Positions 41,972 through 52,003 of a DNA stretch of 64,000 bases are shown piece after piece (position 1 is the first letter of the stretch; the number at the start of each line of letters is the position of its first letter). The DNA lies in assembly GCF_003347635.1 (NCBI RefSeq), contig NZ_QDFY01000002.1, positions 186,001 to 250,000 on the forward strand. Reading direction: 5' to 3'. The notes under the pieces are model-generated. The model ran no database searches. It was not told the DNA's origin and was given only the letters and a program-made list of their open reading frames with translations. The position numbers were made by a program, and so were the translations under genes. The DNA comes from Sphingosinicella terrae. Its GTDB lineage: Bacteria; Pseudomonadota; Alphaproteobacteria; Sphingomonadales; Sphingomonadaceae.

Positions 41972-42661
41972 CTATCCCCCCTCGATTGAGGACAGGAAAT
42001 CCGCGAGTCCGCGCTTCAGCGCCAGATCGAAACGGGAATGCACGTTCGTCACCCCCATCTCGTCGAGGCTGGTCACTGGAAATTCGGCGATACCGCAGGG
42101 GACGATGCCTGAGAAGTGGGAAAGATTCGGCGTCAGGTTGACCGCGAAGCCGTGCATCGTCACCCAGCGCCGAACCCGCACCCCGATCGCCCCGACCTTC
42201 GCCTCCTGTCCATCGCGATCGACCCAGATTCCGATCCGTTCCGGGACGCTTCGCGCGGCGACTTCGAGTTCCGCCAACGCGGCGATCACCCAGTTTTCCA
42301 GCGAGTGGACGAATCGACGCACGTCCCTTCCCCGCCTGTCGAGGTCGAGCAGGACATAGACCACGCGCTGGCCCGGTCCGTGATAGGTGTAGCGGCCGCC
42401 GCGGCCCGCCTCGAACACCGGAAAGCCCTGCGGGTTGAACAGCTCGGACGGGTCGGCGCTGGTGCCGGCTGTGAAGAGGGGCGGATGCTCGAGCAGCCAG
42501 ATCAGCTCGGACTGCCCCCCGTGCCGGATCTCCTCGACGCGCCGCTCCATCTCGGCCAGCGCGTCGGGATAAGGCGTCAGGCCGGATGAGACGCGCCATT
42601 CCGGAAGGACGGGTCGGGATCGGGCTCCGTCGGAATCGATGCTTCGCGTTGCGCCGCTCAT
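41972..42661 (-). CDS. lipB: lipoyl(octanoyl) transferase
   Basis: A 229-residue LipB, which transfers octanoate from acyl carrier protein to lipoate-dependent enzymes. The signature [22 protein letters not shown] is followed by [43 protein letters not shown] and the catalytic cysteine in [17 protein letters not shown]. The ATG at 42661 gives the proper N-terminus; the frame continues upstream only as antisense of the next gene. It is divergent from the membrane protein at 42704. Confidence 0.96.
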   Translation of the reverse strand: MSGATRSIDSDGARSRPVLPEWRVSSGLTPYPDALAEMERRVEEIRHGGQSELIWLLEHPPLFTAGTSADPSELFNPQGFPVFEAGRGGRYTYHGPGQRVVYVLLDLDRRGRDVRRFVHSLENWVIAALAELEVAARSVPERIGIWVDRDGQEAKVGAIGVRVRRWVTMHGFAVNLTPNLSHFSGIVPCGIAEFPVTSLDEMGVTNVHSRFDLALKRGLADFLSSIEGG

Positions 42662-42703
42662 GATGCTTCCGCATAACGGCTCCGGACCAAGAGAGGAAAC
42701 CGA

Positions 42704-43534
42704 ATGCCCAGTCTGTCGATCACCCAGGCCTGGAACGAGACCGCTTCGTTCGTGAAGCGCGAGAGCGGCTTGCTTTTCCCGCTCGCTTTCATGCTCGTGG
42801 CGCTGCCGGTCGCGCTGATGGAGGTGTTCTCGCCCGCGCCCGCCGCCCCGGGCGAGGTGCCCGCGCCCGGTGCCTGGTTGCTGTTCTTCCCGCTGGTGAT
42901 GGTCACCAGCATGATCGGCAATCTCGCGATCAGCTATCTCGCGCTCCGGCCCGGCACCTCCGTCGGCGAGGCGATCGGGCGGGGCGCGCGCAGCTTCTTT
43001 TCGCTGTTCGGCGCGGCCTTGCTGCTGATGGTCGCCGCCGGGATCGCCTTTTTCGTGATCGCCATGGTGATGGTCATGATCGTCCCGGGGGCGGCCGCCG
43101 ACGCGCAGAGCGGCGTCGTCACCGGGCCGATGGCCACCGCGACCTTGCTCACCATGCTCGTCCTGCTGCCGCTGCTGCTCTTTCTCGGCGCCCGCTTGAT
43201 GCTGATGACGCCGATCGCCGCGGACGAGCAGGCCGGCCCGATCGCGCTGATCACCCGCAGCTGGTCGCTCACCCGCGGACATGCCTGGAAGCTGGTCGGC
43301 TTCATGCTGCTGGTCCTCGTCCTGGTGATGGTGGTCAGCATGGCCGTCCAGGCCGTGGCCGGACTGCTCCTGACGCTGGCGGCGGGTCCGCCCGAGCCGG
43401 GGAGCACCAGCCGGCTGCTGATCACGCTGGTGATGGCGGCGGTGAACACCGTGATCACCGCCTATCTCACCAGCCTGATCGCCCGGATCTATGTCCAGCT
43501 CTCGGGCGGCGGCGAGGAACGCGTCTTCATCTGA
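42704..43534 (+). CDS. polytopic membrane protein (DUF7847/GDPD membrane-domain type)
   Basis: A 276-residue protein with about six membrane helices, for example [70 protein letters not shown] and [27 protein letters not shown]. The motif [17 protein letters not shown] and the C-terminal LIARIYVQL are typical of the glycerophosphodiesterase-type membrane domain proteins of unknown role. No catalytic domain is attached. It stands alone between lipB and the GNAT gene. Confidence 0.78.
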   Translation: MPSLSITQAWNETASFVKRESGLLFPLAFMLVALPVALMEVFSPAPAAPGEVPAPGAWLLFFPLVMVTSMIGNLAISYLALRPGTSVGEAIGRGARSFFSLFGAALLLMVAAGIAFFVIAMVMVMIVPGAAADAQSGVVTGPMATATLLTMLVLLPLLLFLGARLMLMTPIAADEQAGPIALITRSWSLTRGHAWKLVGFMLLVLVLVMVVSMAVQAVAGLLLTLAAGPPEPGSTSRLLITLVMAAVNTVITAYLTSLIARIYVQLSGGGEERVFI

Positions 43535-43592
43535 AGGACCGCCCGGCGAAGCGCCGCCCGAAAGGCAGCGCCCGGTCGGGAGCGACGCGCGC

Positions 43593-44171
43593 TCAGCCCA
43601 CAACCGGTATCTGAGGAGCCGCGTCGCGCGGCAGCAGGCCGGCAAGGCGCGGGTCGGGAAAATGTTCGAAGGCGCGGCTCTTCGCCTCGAAGCCGGCGCG
43701 CAGGTAAGCGGGGAGGGCGGCCGGATGGTCGAGGCTGCAGGTGTGCACCTTCACCCGATCGACGCCGTCCCGCCAGCAAAGCGCCAGCGCCTGGGCGAAG
43801 AGCCAGCGCCCGTGGCCGCGGCCCGCCAGTTCGGGCGCCAGCCCGAGGAAGCGGATCAGGCATTCGCCGGGCGTGCGGAAATCGAGCTCGAGCAGACCCG
43901 CCGGCGTTCCCGCTGGATCGATGGCAACATGAACCTCGGCGATTTCGGCGAGAAGCCGGGTATCGTCCATGGTCAGACGCGAAAACCACAGCCATTTCTC
44001 GCCGACTCGCCGGAACAGGGCCCGGTAGCGCTCGGGATCGACACTCGGCCAATGTTCCAGTCGAAGCGGCGATTCGGGAAGGGGGCGCGGCTCCGGCCGG
44101 CGTTTCATTTCCAGAAAGGTCACCACCGCCGCGACATGGCCCGGCGGCACCGGAGTCAGCGCCGCGGTCAC
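43593..44171 (-). CDS. GNAT family N-acetyltransferase
   Basis: A 192-residue GNAT acyltransferase. The acetyl-CoA loop is [23 protein letters not shown] (Q/RxxGxG/A as RGHGR), preceded by the strand [11 protein letters not shown] and followed by [29 protein letters not shown], the usual end of the domain. The N-terminal part [35 protein letters not shown] is typical of a family often found near hemF in sphingomonads. The start is a GTG at 44171 with a weak ribosome site, 28 bases after hemF, so it is probably the last gene of trmL-hemF-GNAT. Confidence 0.88.
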   Translation of the reverse strand: MTAALTPVPPGHVAAVVTFLEMKRRPEPRPLPESPLRLEHWPSVDPERYRALFRRVGEKWLWFSRLTMDDTRLLAEIAEVHVAIDPAGTPAGLLELDFRTPGECLIRFLGLAPELAGRGHGRWLFAQALALCWRDGVDRVKVHTCSLDHPAALPAYLRAGFEAKSRAFEHFPDPRLAGLLPRDAAPQIPVVG

Positions 44172-44199
44172 GCCCGGCTTGCTCCGCCCGACGCCGTCC

Positions 44200-45063
44200 T
44201 CACGACCATGTCGCCAGCGGCGGCAGGCTCATCAGGATCGCGTCGACATTGCCGCCGGTCTTCAGCCCGAACAAAGTGCCGCGGTCATAGATGAGGTTGA
44301 ACTCGGCATAGCGGCCGCGCCATTCGAGCTGGCGCGCCCGGTCGGCCTCGTCGAACGGCGAGTTCATCCGCCGACGGACGATCCGGGGGAAGACGTCGAG
44401 GAACGCCTCGCCGACATCGCGGGTGAAGGCGAAGTTGGTTTCGAAGGTGGCGCCCACCGGCATGCATTCGAGATGGTCGTAGAAGATTCCGCCGACGCCG
44501 CGATGGACACCGCGATGCGGGATGTAGAAATACTCGTCGGCCCATTTCGAGAAGCGGGAATAATAGGTCTGGTCGTGGCGGGCGCAGGCGGCCCGCAGGC
44601 AGGCGTGGAATTCGGCCGTGTCCTCCTCGTAAGGGATGGGCGGGTTGAGGTCGGCGCCGCCGCCGAACCAGCGTTTCGTGGTCGCCAGGAACCGGGTGTT
44701 CATGTGGACCGCCGGGACGTGCGGATTGGCCATGTGCGCGACCAGGCTGATGCCGGTGGCGAAGAAGTGCGGATCCTCGCCCGCGCCGTGGATGGTCCGG
44801 GCGAATTCCGGGCTGAACGTTCCGCCCACCGTCGAGACGTTGACGCCGACTTTCTCGAACACTTGGCCCTTCATCAGGCCGCGGACGCCGCCGCCGCCGG
44901 GGGAACCGTCCGGATCGGCGCGGTCCCACGGCGTGTAGTCGAAGCAGGCGTCGCTGCCTGCCTCGCGCTCGATCTCTTCGAAGGCCGCGCAGATGCGGTC
45001 GCGCAGCGACTCGAACCAGGCGCGCGCCGCCTGCTGCTCCGCGTCCAGCTCGATCATGGCCAT
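44200..45063 (-). CDS. hemF: oxygen-dependent coproporphyrinogen III oxidase
   Basis: A 287-residue HemF, which decarboxylates coproporphyrinogen III with oxygen in haem synthesis. Blocks include [76 protein letters not shown] and the end [28 protein letters not shown]. All are family signatures. Start ATG at 45063 overlaps the trmL stop by ten bases, so the two are coupled. Confidence 0.97.
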   Translation of the reverse strand: MAMIELDAEQQAARAWFESLRDRICAAFEEIEREAGSDACFDYTPWDRADPDGSPGGGGVRGLMKGQVFEKVGVNVSTVGGTFSPEFARTIHGAGEDPHFFATGISLVAHMANPHVPAVHMNTRFLATTKRWFGGGADLNPPIPYEEDTAEFHACLRAACARHDQTYYSRFSKWADEYFYIPHRGVHRGVGGIFYDHLECMPVGATFETNFAFTRDVGEAFLDVFPRIVRRRMNSPFDEADRARQLEWRGRYAEFNLIYDRGTLFGLKTGGNVDAILMSLPPLATWS

Positions 45064-45500
45064 GCCTCCGTCTGCCTCAGCGCCTCGGCCAGCGCGATGC
45101 CCGCCGCGACCGCGATATTCAAGGATCGGGTGCCGGCGGCCTGGGGAATCCGCACGCGCAGCTCCGCGCGCTCATGGACGAACGATGGAGCTCCGGCGCT
45201 TTCGGAGCCCAGCAGGAGGACGTCGTCCGGGGCAAAGCGCGCGTCGGGGAGGCGCTGGCCGCCGCTCGTCGTCAACAGGACGAGGCGACCGCCGAGGCTG
45301 CGCTCGAACGCTTCCCAGTCGGCGTGGCGTGCGATCTGCGCCCTGTGCGCATAGTCCATTCCGGCGCGTTTCAACGCCCGGTCGCCGAGAGGGAAGCCGC
45401 AGGGCTCGATGATGTCGACCGGCACGGCGAGGCAGGCGCCGAGTCGCAGAATCGTGCCGACATTGCCTGCCTGGTCGGGCTGGAACAGGGCGAGCCGCAT
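45054..45500 (-). CDS. trmL: tRNA (cytidine(34)-2'-O)-methyltransferase
   Basis: A 148-residue SPOUT methyltransferase that modifies the wobble base of tRNA-Leu. It begins [38 protein letters not shown], and the cofactor knot is [50 protein letters not shown]. Length matches TrmL. I use the ATG at 45500; the frame is open further upstream but only as antisense of petA. It overlaps hemF by ten bases. Confidence 0.93.
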   Translation of the reverse strand: MRLALFQPDQAGNVGTILRLGACLAVPVDIIEPCGFPLGDRALKRAGMDYAHRAQIARHADWEAFERSLGGRLVLLTTSGGQRLPDARFAPDDVLLLGSESAGAPSFVHERAELRVRIPQAAGTRSLNIAVAAGIALAEALRQTEAWP

Positions 45501-45674
45501 GAACCGCCGGATAGCCCAAGCGTTCGGGCGTGTCAGGAAGGCAGGTCGTCCGAAAATCGAGGTTGGCAAACGCGGCGCCACGCGTCTATCAGGCGCCGCG
45601 AGCCGCCACGGCCGTCCGGCCAAAGCAGGGGGCGGTATGCGCTTATCCGGTACCACGACGCGCTGAAGGACAGT

Positions 45675-46244
45675 ATGGCGACGGTTGAACATAGCGAGGC
45701 AACGGCCCCGACGGGCGGCGATGGAGGAATTCGTCGCCGCGATTTCATCAATATCGCTGCGGTTAGCGTGGCCGGGGTCGGGGCCGCGGCCTTGCTCTAC
45801 CCGCTCATCAACCAGATGAACCCGTCCGCGGACGTGCTCGCGCTGGCCTCGATCGACGTCGACATCTCGTCGATCCAGCCCGGCCAAGCGGTCAAGACGA
45901 TCTGGCGCAAGCAGCCCATCTTCATCCGGCACCTGACTCCGCAGGAGATCCAGGCTGCGAATACCGTGAACGTGGGCGACCTGCGCGATCCGCAGACCCT
46001 CGCCGAGCGCACGGTCGAAGGCCATATTCAGTGGCTGATCACGCTGGGCGTGTGCACCCATCTCGGCTGCGTCCCGCTCGGCGCCGCCGAGGGCGAGAAT
46101 AAGGGCGAATATGGCGGCTATTTCTGCCCGTGCCACGGCTCGCACTACGACACGGCCGGCCGCATCCGCAAAGGCCCGGCGCCCACCAATCTCGAAGTGC
46201 CGGAATATGCGTTCACCACCGACACCGTCGTCCGGATCGGCTGA
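45675..46244 (+). CDS. petA: ubiquinol-cytochrome c reductase iron-sulfur (Rieske) subunit
   Basis: A 189-residue Rieske protein. A twin-arginine signal anchor ([28 protein letters not shown]) is followed by [16 protein letters not shown] and the two cluster motifs CTHLGCVPL (about residue 125) and CPCHGSHYD (about 151), then [16 protein letters not shown]. It passes electrons from ubiquinol to cytochrome c1. AAGGA lies before the ATG at 45675. It is the first gene of petABC, 11 bases before petB. Confidence 0.98.
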   Translation: MATVEHSEATAPTGGDGGIRRRDFINIAAVSVAGVGAAALLYPLINQMNPSADVLALASIDVDISSIQPGQAVKTIWRKQPIFIRHLTPQEIQAANTVNVGDLRDPQTLAERTVEGHIQWLITLGVCTHLGCVPLGAAEGENKGEYGGYFCPCHGSHYDTAGRIRKGPAPTNLEVPEYAFTTDTVVRIG

Positions 46245-46255
46245 GGTAGAAGAAG

Positions 46256-47554
46256 ATGAGCTTTCCCTGGGCTGAAGAATATCGTCCGAAGCATCCGTTC
46301 ATGCGCTGGCTGGACGACCGGCTGCCGTTGCCGCGCTTGGTCTACGGCGCCGTCGGCGGCGGCTATCCGGTGCCGCGCAACCTGAACTATTTCTGGAATT
46401 TCGGCGTGCTCGCCGGCGTCGCGCTGGCGCTGCAGATCGTCACCGGCATCGTGCTGGCGATGCATTACGAGTCCAATGCGGAAACCGCGTTCAACTCGGT
46501 CGAGCATATCATGCGCAACGTGAACCAGGGCTGGTTCCTGCGCTACGCCCATGCCAACGGCGCGAGCTTCTTCTTCATCGTCACCTACATCCACATCTTC
46601 CGCGGCCTCTATTACGGCTCCTACAAGGCGCCGCGCGAGATGGTGTGGATGCTCGGTCTCGTCATCTTCCTGCTGATGATGGCCACCGCCTTCATGGGCT
46701 ATGTGCTTCCCTGGGGGCAGATGAGCTTCTGGGGCGCCAAGGTGATCACCGGACTGTTCGGGGCGATCCCGCTGGTCGGCGAGCCGATTCAGCAATGGCT
46801 GCTCGGCGGTTTCGCTCCGGACCAGCCGACGCTGACCCGCTTCTTCTCCCTCCATTATCTGCTGCCCTTCGTCATCCTGGGCGTCGTCGTGCTGCACATC
46901 TGGGCGCTGCACATCCCGGGATCGGGCAATCCCACCGGCGTCGACGTCAAGTCGGCGCAGGACACCCTGCCTTTCCATCCTTATTATACCGCGAAGGACG
47001 GTTTCGGGCTGGGCGTGTTCCTCATCGCCTTCGCGATCCTGCTCTTCTTCCTGCCCAACTATCTGGGTCACGCGGACAATTACATCCCGGCCAATCCGCT
47101 TTCGACGCCGGCGCATATCGTCCCCGAATGGTATTTCTGGCCGTTCTACGCGATCCTGCGCGCCTTCACGGTCGACTTCATCCTTCCGGCGAAGCTGTGG
47201 GGCGTGCTGGCGATGTTCGCCTCGATCCTGCTGCTCTTCTTCCTGCCCTGGCTGGACAAGTCGCCGGTGCGGTCGGGCAGCTATCGGCCGACCTTCCGTA
47301 TCTTCTTCTGGATACTCGTCGCCGACGTGCTGATCCTCGGCTTCTGCGGCGGCATGCCGGCCGAGGAGCCCTATGTGATGATCAGCCAGGCGGCGACCAT
47401 GTATTATTTCGCGCACTTCCTCATCATCCTGCCGATCCTGTCGATGGTGGAGCGGACTCTCCCGCTGCCCAATTCGATCGCGGAGAGCGTGCTTCATGGC
47501 GAGGAAGAGGAAGCGGCGCCGATCGGCGTGAAGCCGGCCACGGCCGCCGAGTAA
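46256..47554 (+). CDS. petB: cytochrome b of the bc1 complex
   Basis: A 432-residue cytochrome b with eight helices. Visible: [33 protein letters not shown] (first haem ligand), [26 protein letters not shown], the Qo site [14 protein letters not shown] and [24 protein letters not shown] with the PEWY motif, and the second pair of His in [30 protein letters not shown]. It carries both b haems and the two quinone sites. It lies between petA and petC. Confidence 0.98.
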   Translation: MSFPWAEEYRPKHPFMRWLDDRLPLPRLVYGAVGGGYPVPRNLNYFWNFGVLAGVALALQIVTGIVLAMHYESNAETAFNSVEHIMRNVNQGWFLRYAHANGASFFFIVTYIHIFRGLYYGSYKAPREMVWMLGLVIFLLMMATAFMGYVLPWGQMSFWGAKVITGLFGAIPLVGEPIQQWLLGGFAPDQPTLTRFFSLHYLLPFVILGVVVLHIWALHIPGSGNPTGVDVKSAQDTLPFHPYYTAKDGFGLGVFLIAFAILLFFLPNYLGHADNYIPANPLSTPAHIVPEWYFWPFYAILRAFTVDFILPAKLWGVLAMFASILLLFFLPWLDKSPVRSGSYRPTFRIFFWILVADVLILGFCGGMPAEEPYVMISQAATMYYFAHFLIILPILSMVERTLPLPNSIAESVLHGEEEEAAPIGVKPATAAE

Positions 47555-47569
47555 GGGGACGACAGGATT

Positions 47570-48484
47570 ATGGTTCGGTTCTTCGGCTTTCTGGTCGGCC
47601 TCGGCTTCGTCGGAGTCGCCGCATGGTCGCTCCTGTGGGGCGTGATCGCCTACGTGCAGGAGCCGCCGATGGAGACGGTGGAGCATCGCTTCCACGAGCA
47701 TCCGCGTCACGCCAGTTTCACGTTCGACGGTCCCTTCGGCACCTATGACCGGCAGCAGCTTCAGCGCGGCTTCCAGGTCTACAAGGAAGTGTGCGCCGCC
47801 TGCCACGGGCTCAACCAGGTCGCCTTCCGCAATCTCGAGGATCTCGGATATTCCGAGGCCGAAGTCCGCGCGATCGCCGATCAGTGGCAGATCCAGGTCC
47901 CGACCATCAATCCTGAGACGGGCGAGGCCACCGGCCGCAACGCGATCCCGGCTGACCATTTCCCGGATCCCTATCCCAACGAGACGGCGGCGCGCGCGGC
48001 GAACAACAATGCGTTGCCGCCCGATTTGTCGCTGATCGTGAAGGCCCGGGAAGGCGGCGCGCCCTATATCGAGTCGCTGCTCACCGGCTACCAGGATCCG
48101 CCCGCGGACCTTCCGGCGGAGAACCGTCCGGGCCAGGGCCTCTATTACAATCCCTATTTCGCCAACCTCAACATCGCCATGCCGCCGCCGATCGCGGCCG
48201 ACGGCCAGGTCACCTATGCCGACGGCACGGCGGCTACCCGCCAGCAGATGTCGCATGACGTGGCCGCCTTCCTGGCCTGGGCCGCCGAGCCCAAGCTGGA
48301 AGCGCGTCACCGCGGCGGCGTGATGACCTTGGTCTTCCTGCTCTTCGTCACCGTGCTCGCCTACCTTTCCTACCGGAACATCTGGGCGACGGCGAAGCGC
48401 AAGGTGCGGCAGACGGGTCCGCTCGACCCGGCCAACATCGCCAAGAGCGATCACGCCAAGGATCAGGCCGGCATCGCAGGCTGA
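47570..48484 (+). CDS. petC: cytochrome c1 of the bc1 complex
   Basis: A 304-residue cytochrome c1. An N-terminal hydrophobic segment (FGFLVGLGFVGVAAWSLLWGVIAY) acts as signal. The haem c motif is VCAACHGL near residue 75, the methionine ligand lies in NIAMPPPI near 205, and the C-terminal anchor GGVMTLVFLLFVTVLAYLSYRNIWA holds it in the membrane with the haem domain in the periplasm. It completes petABC and is followed by a strong terminator. Confidence 0.97.
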   Translation: MVRFFGFLVGLGFVGVAAWSLLWGVIAYVQEPPMETVEHRFHEHPRHASFTFDGPFGTYDRQQLQRGFQVYKEVCAACHGLNQVAFRNLEDLGYSEAEVRAIADQWQIQVPTINPETGEATGRNAIPADHFPDPYPNETAARAANNNALPPDLSLIVKAREGGAPYIESLLTGYQDPPADLPAENRPGQGLYYNPYFANLNIAMPPPIAADGQVTYADGTAATRQQMSHDVAAFLAWAAEPKLEARHRGGVMTLVFLLFVTVLAYLSYRNIWATAKRKVRQTGPLDPANIAKSDHAKDQAGIAG

Positions 48485-48490
48485 AGGAAA

Positions 48491-48516
48491 AGCCCTCCTT
48501 CGGGAGGGCTTTTTTT
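48491..48516 (+). terminator. Rho-independent terminator of petABC
   Basis: An eight-base-pair stem, AGCCCTCC (48491-48498) with GGAGGGCT (48503-48510), closed by the very stable TTCG tetraloop and followed by six T residues. It starts six bases after the petC stop. Confidence 0.95.
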
Positions 48517-48588
48517 CGCAGCTCGATCGGTGCCGTCCTGGGGACGATGGGCAGGCTAGCCTCGCCGCTGCAGTCTAGGGGGAGGGTC

Positions 48589-49128
48589 ATGTTCGGGGAC
48601 AATGACGATCTCAAGGCGCTGGTGCGCACCATTCCCGACTTTCCCAAGCCGGGAATCCACTTCCGCGACATCACCACCCTCCTGCTCGACGGTCGCGGCT
48701 TCTCGGCCGCGATCGAGCGGCTTGCCTTCAAGATCGAGGAGATCCCCGACCTCGTTGCCGGGATCGAAGCACGCGGCTTCGTCGTCGCCGCGGCGCTGGC
48801 GCAGCGGCTCGGCTGCGGCCTGCTCTTGATCCGCAAGGACGGGAAGCTTCCCGGGGAAACCATCGCCGAGGATTACGCGCTCGAATATGGCAGCGACCGG
48901 CTGGCCATGCATGTCGATGCCTGCGCGCCGGGCGCCCGGGTCTGGCTCGCCGACGATCTCGTCGCGACCGGCGGCAGCGCCCTGGCCGCGTTGCGCCTGA
49001 TCCGGCGCGCGCGGGCGGAGCCGGCGGGATTGAGCTTCATCATCGATCTGCCGGATCTGGGCGGAAGCGCACGCCTGCGGCAGGAGGGGCTGCCGGTGCA
49101 TCATCTGATCGAATTCGAAGGCGACTGA
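48589..49128 (+). CDS. apt: adenine phosphoribosyltransferase
   Basis: A 179-residue type I phosphoribosyltransferase that salvages adenine to AMP. The N-terminal LKALVRTIPDFPKPGIHFRDITTLLLDG is the APT hallmark, GIEARGFVVAAALAQRLGCGLLLIRKDGKLPG follows, and the PRPP loop is VWLADDLVATGGSA. I use the ATG at 48589, four bases after GGAGGG; the in-frame ATG 14 codons upstream lacks a site. It begins 72 bases after the petC terminator. Confidence 0.95.
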   Translation: MFGDNDDLKALVRTIPDFPKPGIHFRDITTLLLDGRGFSAAIERLAFKIEEIPDLVAGIEARGFVVAAALAQRLGCGLLLIRKDGKLPGETIAEDYALEYGSDRLAMHVDACAPGARVWLADDLVATGGSALAALRLIRRARAEPAGLSFIIDLPDLGGSARLRQEGLPVHHLIEFEGD

Positions 49129-49159
49129 CCGCCCGCTGAATACCGCTCGTTACGCGGAA

Positions 49160-49185
49160 GGAACCCCGGCAAATGGTTGAGCGTT
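49160..49185 (+). promoter_or_regulatory. sigma-EcfG-type stress promoter of the Gly/Tyr-Arg lipoprotein
   Basis: GGAAC at 49160-49164, 17 bases, CGTT at 49182-49185: an exact EcfG match, 32 bases before the ATG at 49218. The inverted repeat AAATGGTT (49171-49178) and AACCATTT (49186-49193) spans the -10 region and could bind a regulator; it also contains TTAACCAT, which resembles a CtrA half site. Confidence 0.75.
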
Positions 49186-49217
49186 AACCATTTTGCTCGT
49201 TCTCGGGAGAACTTTCG

Positions 49218-49766
49218 ATGCGGTCAAAGCTCGCCGCCGGCTTGGCGCTGGCCGCCGGTCTTTCGCTCAGCGCCTGCGCCACCGATGACTATGGCTACGG
49301 CTATGGCGGCATCTCGGCCGGCTATGGCTCCTATGCTGGCTACGATCCTTATTACGACGATTGGGGCTATTATGGCAGCCGGCCTTATTGGGGCTGGTAT
49401 GACGGCTTCTATTATCCCGGGTCCGGAAACTACGTCTACGATCGGTACCGCCGTCCGCACCGCTGGAGCGACCGCCACCGCCGCTACTGGTCGGACCGAC
49501 GCCAATATTGGAGCGCCCGACGTGCGGCCCCCGAGGATCGGCGAGCGCTGCGCGACAATTGGCGCGACTTTCGCGGCGAGCGGCGCGTCGACGACCGCGC
49601 CTTTCGCCAGGAGCGTCGCCAGGATCGCAGTGCGCTTCGCGAGGGCACGGTCACGCGCGAGCAGTTTCGCAGCGATCGGCGGACGGATCGCCGCGAATAT
49701 CGTCGCGACCTGCGTCAGGATCGTCGCCAGTTCCGCCGCGAGAACCGGCGTATCCGGCGGGACTGA
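49218..49766 (+). CDS. Gly/Tyr-rich, Arg-rich lipoprotein, stress-regulated
   Basis: A 182-residue lipoprotein: MRSKLAAGLALAAGLSLSAC is the signal with lipobox LSAC. Residues about 23-75 are Gly, Tyr and Asp rich (DDYGYGYGGISAGYGS, DPYYDDWGYYGSRPYWGWYDGFYYP). The rest, about 100 residues, is Arg, Asp and Gln rich and helical (RRALRDNWRDFRGERRVDD, RREYRRDLRQDRRQFRR), with no lysine after residue 4. The C-terminal part recalls RcnB-type periplasmic proteins without certain homology. An exact EcfG promoter lies 32 bases upstream, so it is probably part of the general stress response. Confidence 0.78.
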   Translation: MRSKLAAGLALAAGLSLSACATDDYGYGYGGISAGYGSYAGYDPYYDDWGYYGSRPYWGWYDGFYYPGSGNYVYDRYRRPHRWSDRHRRYWSDRRQYWSARRAAPEDRRALRDNWRDFRGERRVDDRAFRQERRQDRSALREGTVTREQFRSDRRTDRREYRRDLRQDRRQFRRENRRIRRD

Positions 49767-49787
49767 GGCGCGGCGAGGCGCCCGCGC

Positions 49788-50267
49788 CTAGACGGTCGGA
49801 TCGGCGGAAGGGCCTTCCGCGTCTCGCCGCCGGATCAGCGCGATCGAGGTGAAGCGCAGCACCGGCACTTCGTCCTGGTTGGCGACCACCGTCTCGGTCC
49901 TGAACGAGCCCATGAACGGCTTGCTGCGCGAGGGCGTCTTCTCGACGATGGTGCCGCGCACGTGAAGTGTGTCGCCCGGGTAGACGGGCTTGAGCCAGCG
50001 CAGCTCGTCCACGCCCGGAGAGCCCAGGCCGGCCTGGCCGGTGAGATTGCGGGCGATCACCGACATCGCCATTGCGCAGCTATGCCAGCCGCTGGCCGAG
50101 ATGCGGCCGAAATGGGTCTTCGCCGCGGCCTCGTCGGAGAGATGGAAGGGCTGGGGATCATATTTGCGGGCGAAGTCGAGCACTTCCTCGCGGGTCACCG
50201 GGTAGGCGCCGAAATAGGTTTCCTTCCCGACCTCGAGATCCTCGAAATAGACCAGATTGTCGTTCAT
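49788..50267 (-). CDS. MaoC family dehydratase
   Basis: A 159-residue hot-dog-fold protein. The hydratase motif is ARKYDPQPFHLSDEAAAKTHFGRISASGWHSCAMAMSV, with the catalytic Asp and His in YDPQPFH. The end reads DELRWLKPVYPGDTLHVRGTIVEKTPSRSKP, as in acyl dehydratases. It would hydrate an enoyl-CoA or similar thioester. The ATG at 50267 has GGAG and GAGG upstream; an earlier start is disfavoured. It is downstream of the PhoD gene on the same strand by 70 bases. Confidence 0.9.
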   Translation of the reverse strand: MNDNLVYFEDLEVGKETYFGAYPVTREEVLDFARKYDPQPFHLSDEAAAKTHFGRISASGWHSCAMAMSVIARNLTGQAGLGSPGVDELRWLKPVYPGDTLHVRGTIVEKTPSRSKPFMGSFRTETVVANQDEVPVLRFTSIALIRRRDAEGPSADPTV

Positions 50268-50337
50268 GCCTCGCTCCGACTGGTAAGCGCTTCCTCTCCC
50301 GAAGCAGGTTCGCTTCCGCAACCCTTTTCGGTGCTGC

Positions 50338-51885
50338 TCAGGCCTGACGGAGCGTCGTCTCGCCGCGCGCCACCGCCCAGGTCGCTCGTTTGCTGAGCGC
50401 TCCGCCGGGCGTGCTGACGCGGTCGACCACCATGAAATTGGTGCGCCATTCGTCGCGGCCGACGTCGCAGGTGAGGTAGCCTCTCTGGTCGTTGAGGAAC
50501 TTGAGCTGCGGGTTGGCGGCGAGAATGTGATCGCTGCCCGGGCGCAGGTCGGATCCGTCGCCGCCGCTGGAGATGGAGGTCGCGACGAACTCCACGGCGA
50601 CTCGGCGATCGCGGTCGTCGTGCAGCTCTCCCGCCCAGTTCTGATGCTCGTCGCCGGTCAGGACAACGACATTGTCGAGGCCGCGCAGGCGCGCCAGCAG
50701 TCGCTGCCGGGGCACTTCGTAGGCGGCCCAGGTGTCGAGGTTGAGCAACTTCTCCGGCGCTTCGTCGGGCGTGCGGCGGCGATCGACCGACATCATCATG
50801 ACCTGCTGGGCGAGGCAGTTCCAACGGGCCTGGCTTCGGCTAAGATTGCGCGCCAACCAGGCTTCCTGCTCGGCGCCGAGCACCTGTGCATCCGCCGACG
50901 TCACTTCGGCGCAGACCGGGCGAAAGCCGTCGCCGCAGGGCTGGTCGCTGCGATACTGCCGGGTGTCGAGCAGGTCGATCTCGGCGAGGTCGCCATATCG
51001 TACCTGCCGATGCGCGCTGGTCGCGCCGAAGCGCGGCATCATCGTCCTGCGAACCGGCAGATTCTCGTACCAAGCCTGCAGGGCCATGGCGCGGCGGGTA
51101 CGGAACAGTTCCGGCGGCGCCCCGTCCGGGTCAATGTCCTGCACCCAGTTGTTGGTGACCTCGTGGTCGTCGAACGTGTGGAAGAAGGCGAAGGCGGCAT
51201 GGGCGCGCTGGAGGTCGGGATCCGATTTGTAGAGCGCATAGCGTTGCCGATAGTCGGCGAGGTCGAAGGCGTCCTGCCCGACGCCCTGCCGGGCGGCGAC
51301 GATCAGATCGCCGCTCCAGCCCGGCCGGATCGCGTCGCCGCGATACTCGTAGATATAGTCGCCATAATGATAGACGAAGGCGAGCTCCTCCTCCGCCAAA
51401 TGGCGGTAGGCGGTGTAGAATCCGGCCTCGTAATTCTGGCAGCCGGCGACGCCGAATCTCAGCGCTTCCGGCGCCGCCCCGGTCCGGGGCAGGGTGCGCG
51501 CCTGGCCGTTGATGCTGCGCTCGCCGCCCGCCTCGAACCGATACCAATAGGGCCGATCGGGCTCGAGCCCTTCGAGCTCGACATGAACGCTGTGGCCGAG
51601 CTCGGGACGAGCCAGCGCCTCGCCCTCGCGCACGACCGTGTCGAAGCGCGGTTCGGTCGCCACCTGCCATTTGACCGGCATCGGCGCCATCGCCATTCCG
51701 CCATGCGGATCGAGCGGACGGGGAGCAAGCCGCGTCCAGATGACGAACCCATCCGCGGCGGGATCGCCGGCGGCGACGCCCAGGCTGAACGGATAGTCGC
51801 GCCAGATCGATTGGGCGCGAAGGATGGCCGGTGCGGCGACGAGCGAAGCGGTGGCGCCGGCGATGAAATGGCGTCGGCTGAGCAT
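50338..51885 (-). CDS. phoD: alkaline phosphatase D family protein
   Basis: A 515-residue PhoD. A twin-arginine signal (MLSRRHFIAGATASLVAAPAILRAQ) precedes the N-terminal beta domain (YPFSLGVAAGDPAADGFVIWTRLAP). The phosphatase domain has FGVAGCQNYEAGFYTAYRHLAEEELAFVYHYGDYIYEY (metal ligands), FHTFDDHEVTNNW, RYGDLAEIDLLDTRQYRSDQPC, WNCLAQQVMMM and VVLTGDEHQNW. The enzyme uses Ca and Fe and releases phosphate from mono- and diesters in the periplasm. Start at 51885 is the family start. It is divergent from the glycosidase at 52004. Confidence 0.94.
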   Translation of the reverse strand: MLSRRHFIAGATASLVAAPAILRAQSIWRDYPFSLGVAAGDPAADGFVIWTRLAPRPLDPHGGMAMAPMPVKWQVATEPRFDTVVREGEALARPELGHSVHVELEGLEPDRPYWYRFEAGGERSINGQARTLPRTGAAPEALRFGVAGCQNYEAGFYTAYRHLAEEELAFVYHYGDYIYEYRGDAIRPGWSGDLIVAARQGVGQDAFDLADYRQRYALYKSDPDLQRAHAAFAFFHTFDDHEVTNNWVQDIDPDGAPPELFRTRRAMALQAWYENLPVRRTMMPRFGATSAHRQVRYGDLAEIDLLDTRQYRSDQPCGDGFRPVCAEVTSADAQVLGAEQEAWLARNLSRSQARWNCLAQQVMMMSVDRRRTPDEAPEKLLNLDTWAAYEVPRQRLLARLRGLDNVVVLTGDEHQNWAGELHDDRDRRVAVEFVATSISSGGDGSDLRPGSDHILAANPQLKFLNDQRGYLTCDVGRDEWRTNFMVVDRVSTPGGALSKRATWAVARGETTLRQA

Positions 51886-52003
51886 GGTCCTGCCTGATCC
51901 CCCCGAAGATGGTTGCGATTCGCGACGCTTCTTACACTTTGCCAGCATCGTGCGGACCGGAATATGACAGTGGTCGGGACGAGGGGAGGGGGCGGACGCG
52001 GAC

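Noticed and set aside
45500..45524. EcfG-like promoter TGAAC-N16-CGTT upstream of petA
   Set aside because: One mismatch in the invariant GGAAC and 150 bases from petA; not counted.
46145..48454. A 769-residue open frame opposite petA, petB and petC
   Set aside because: Antisense to a strongly conserved operon, rich in Arg, Asp and His as usual for such shadows, and without a ribosome site.
49184..49191. CtrA half site TTAACCAT upstream of the Gly/Tyr-Arg lipoprotein
   Set aside because: It overlaps the CGTT of an exact EcfG promoter and the arm of an inverted repeat, so the match may be incidental.
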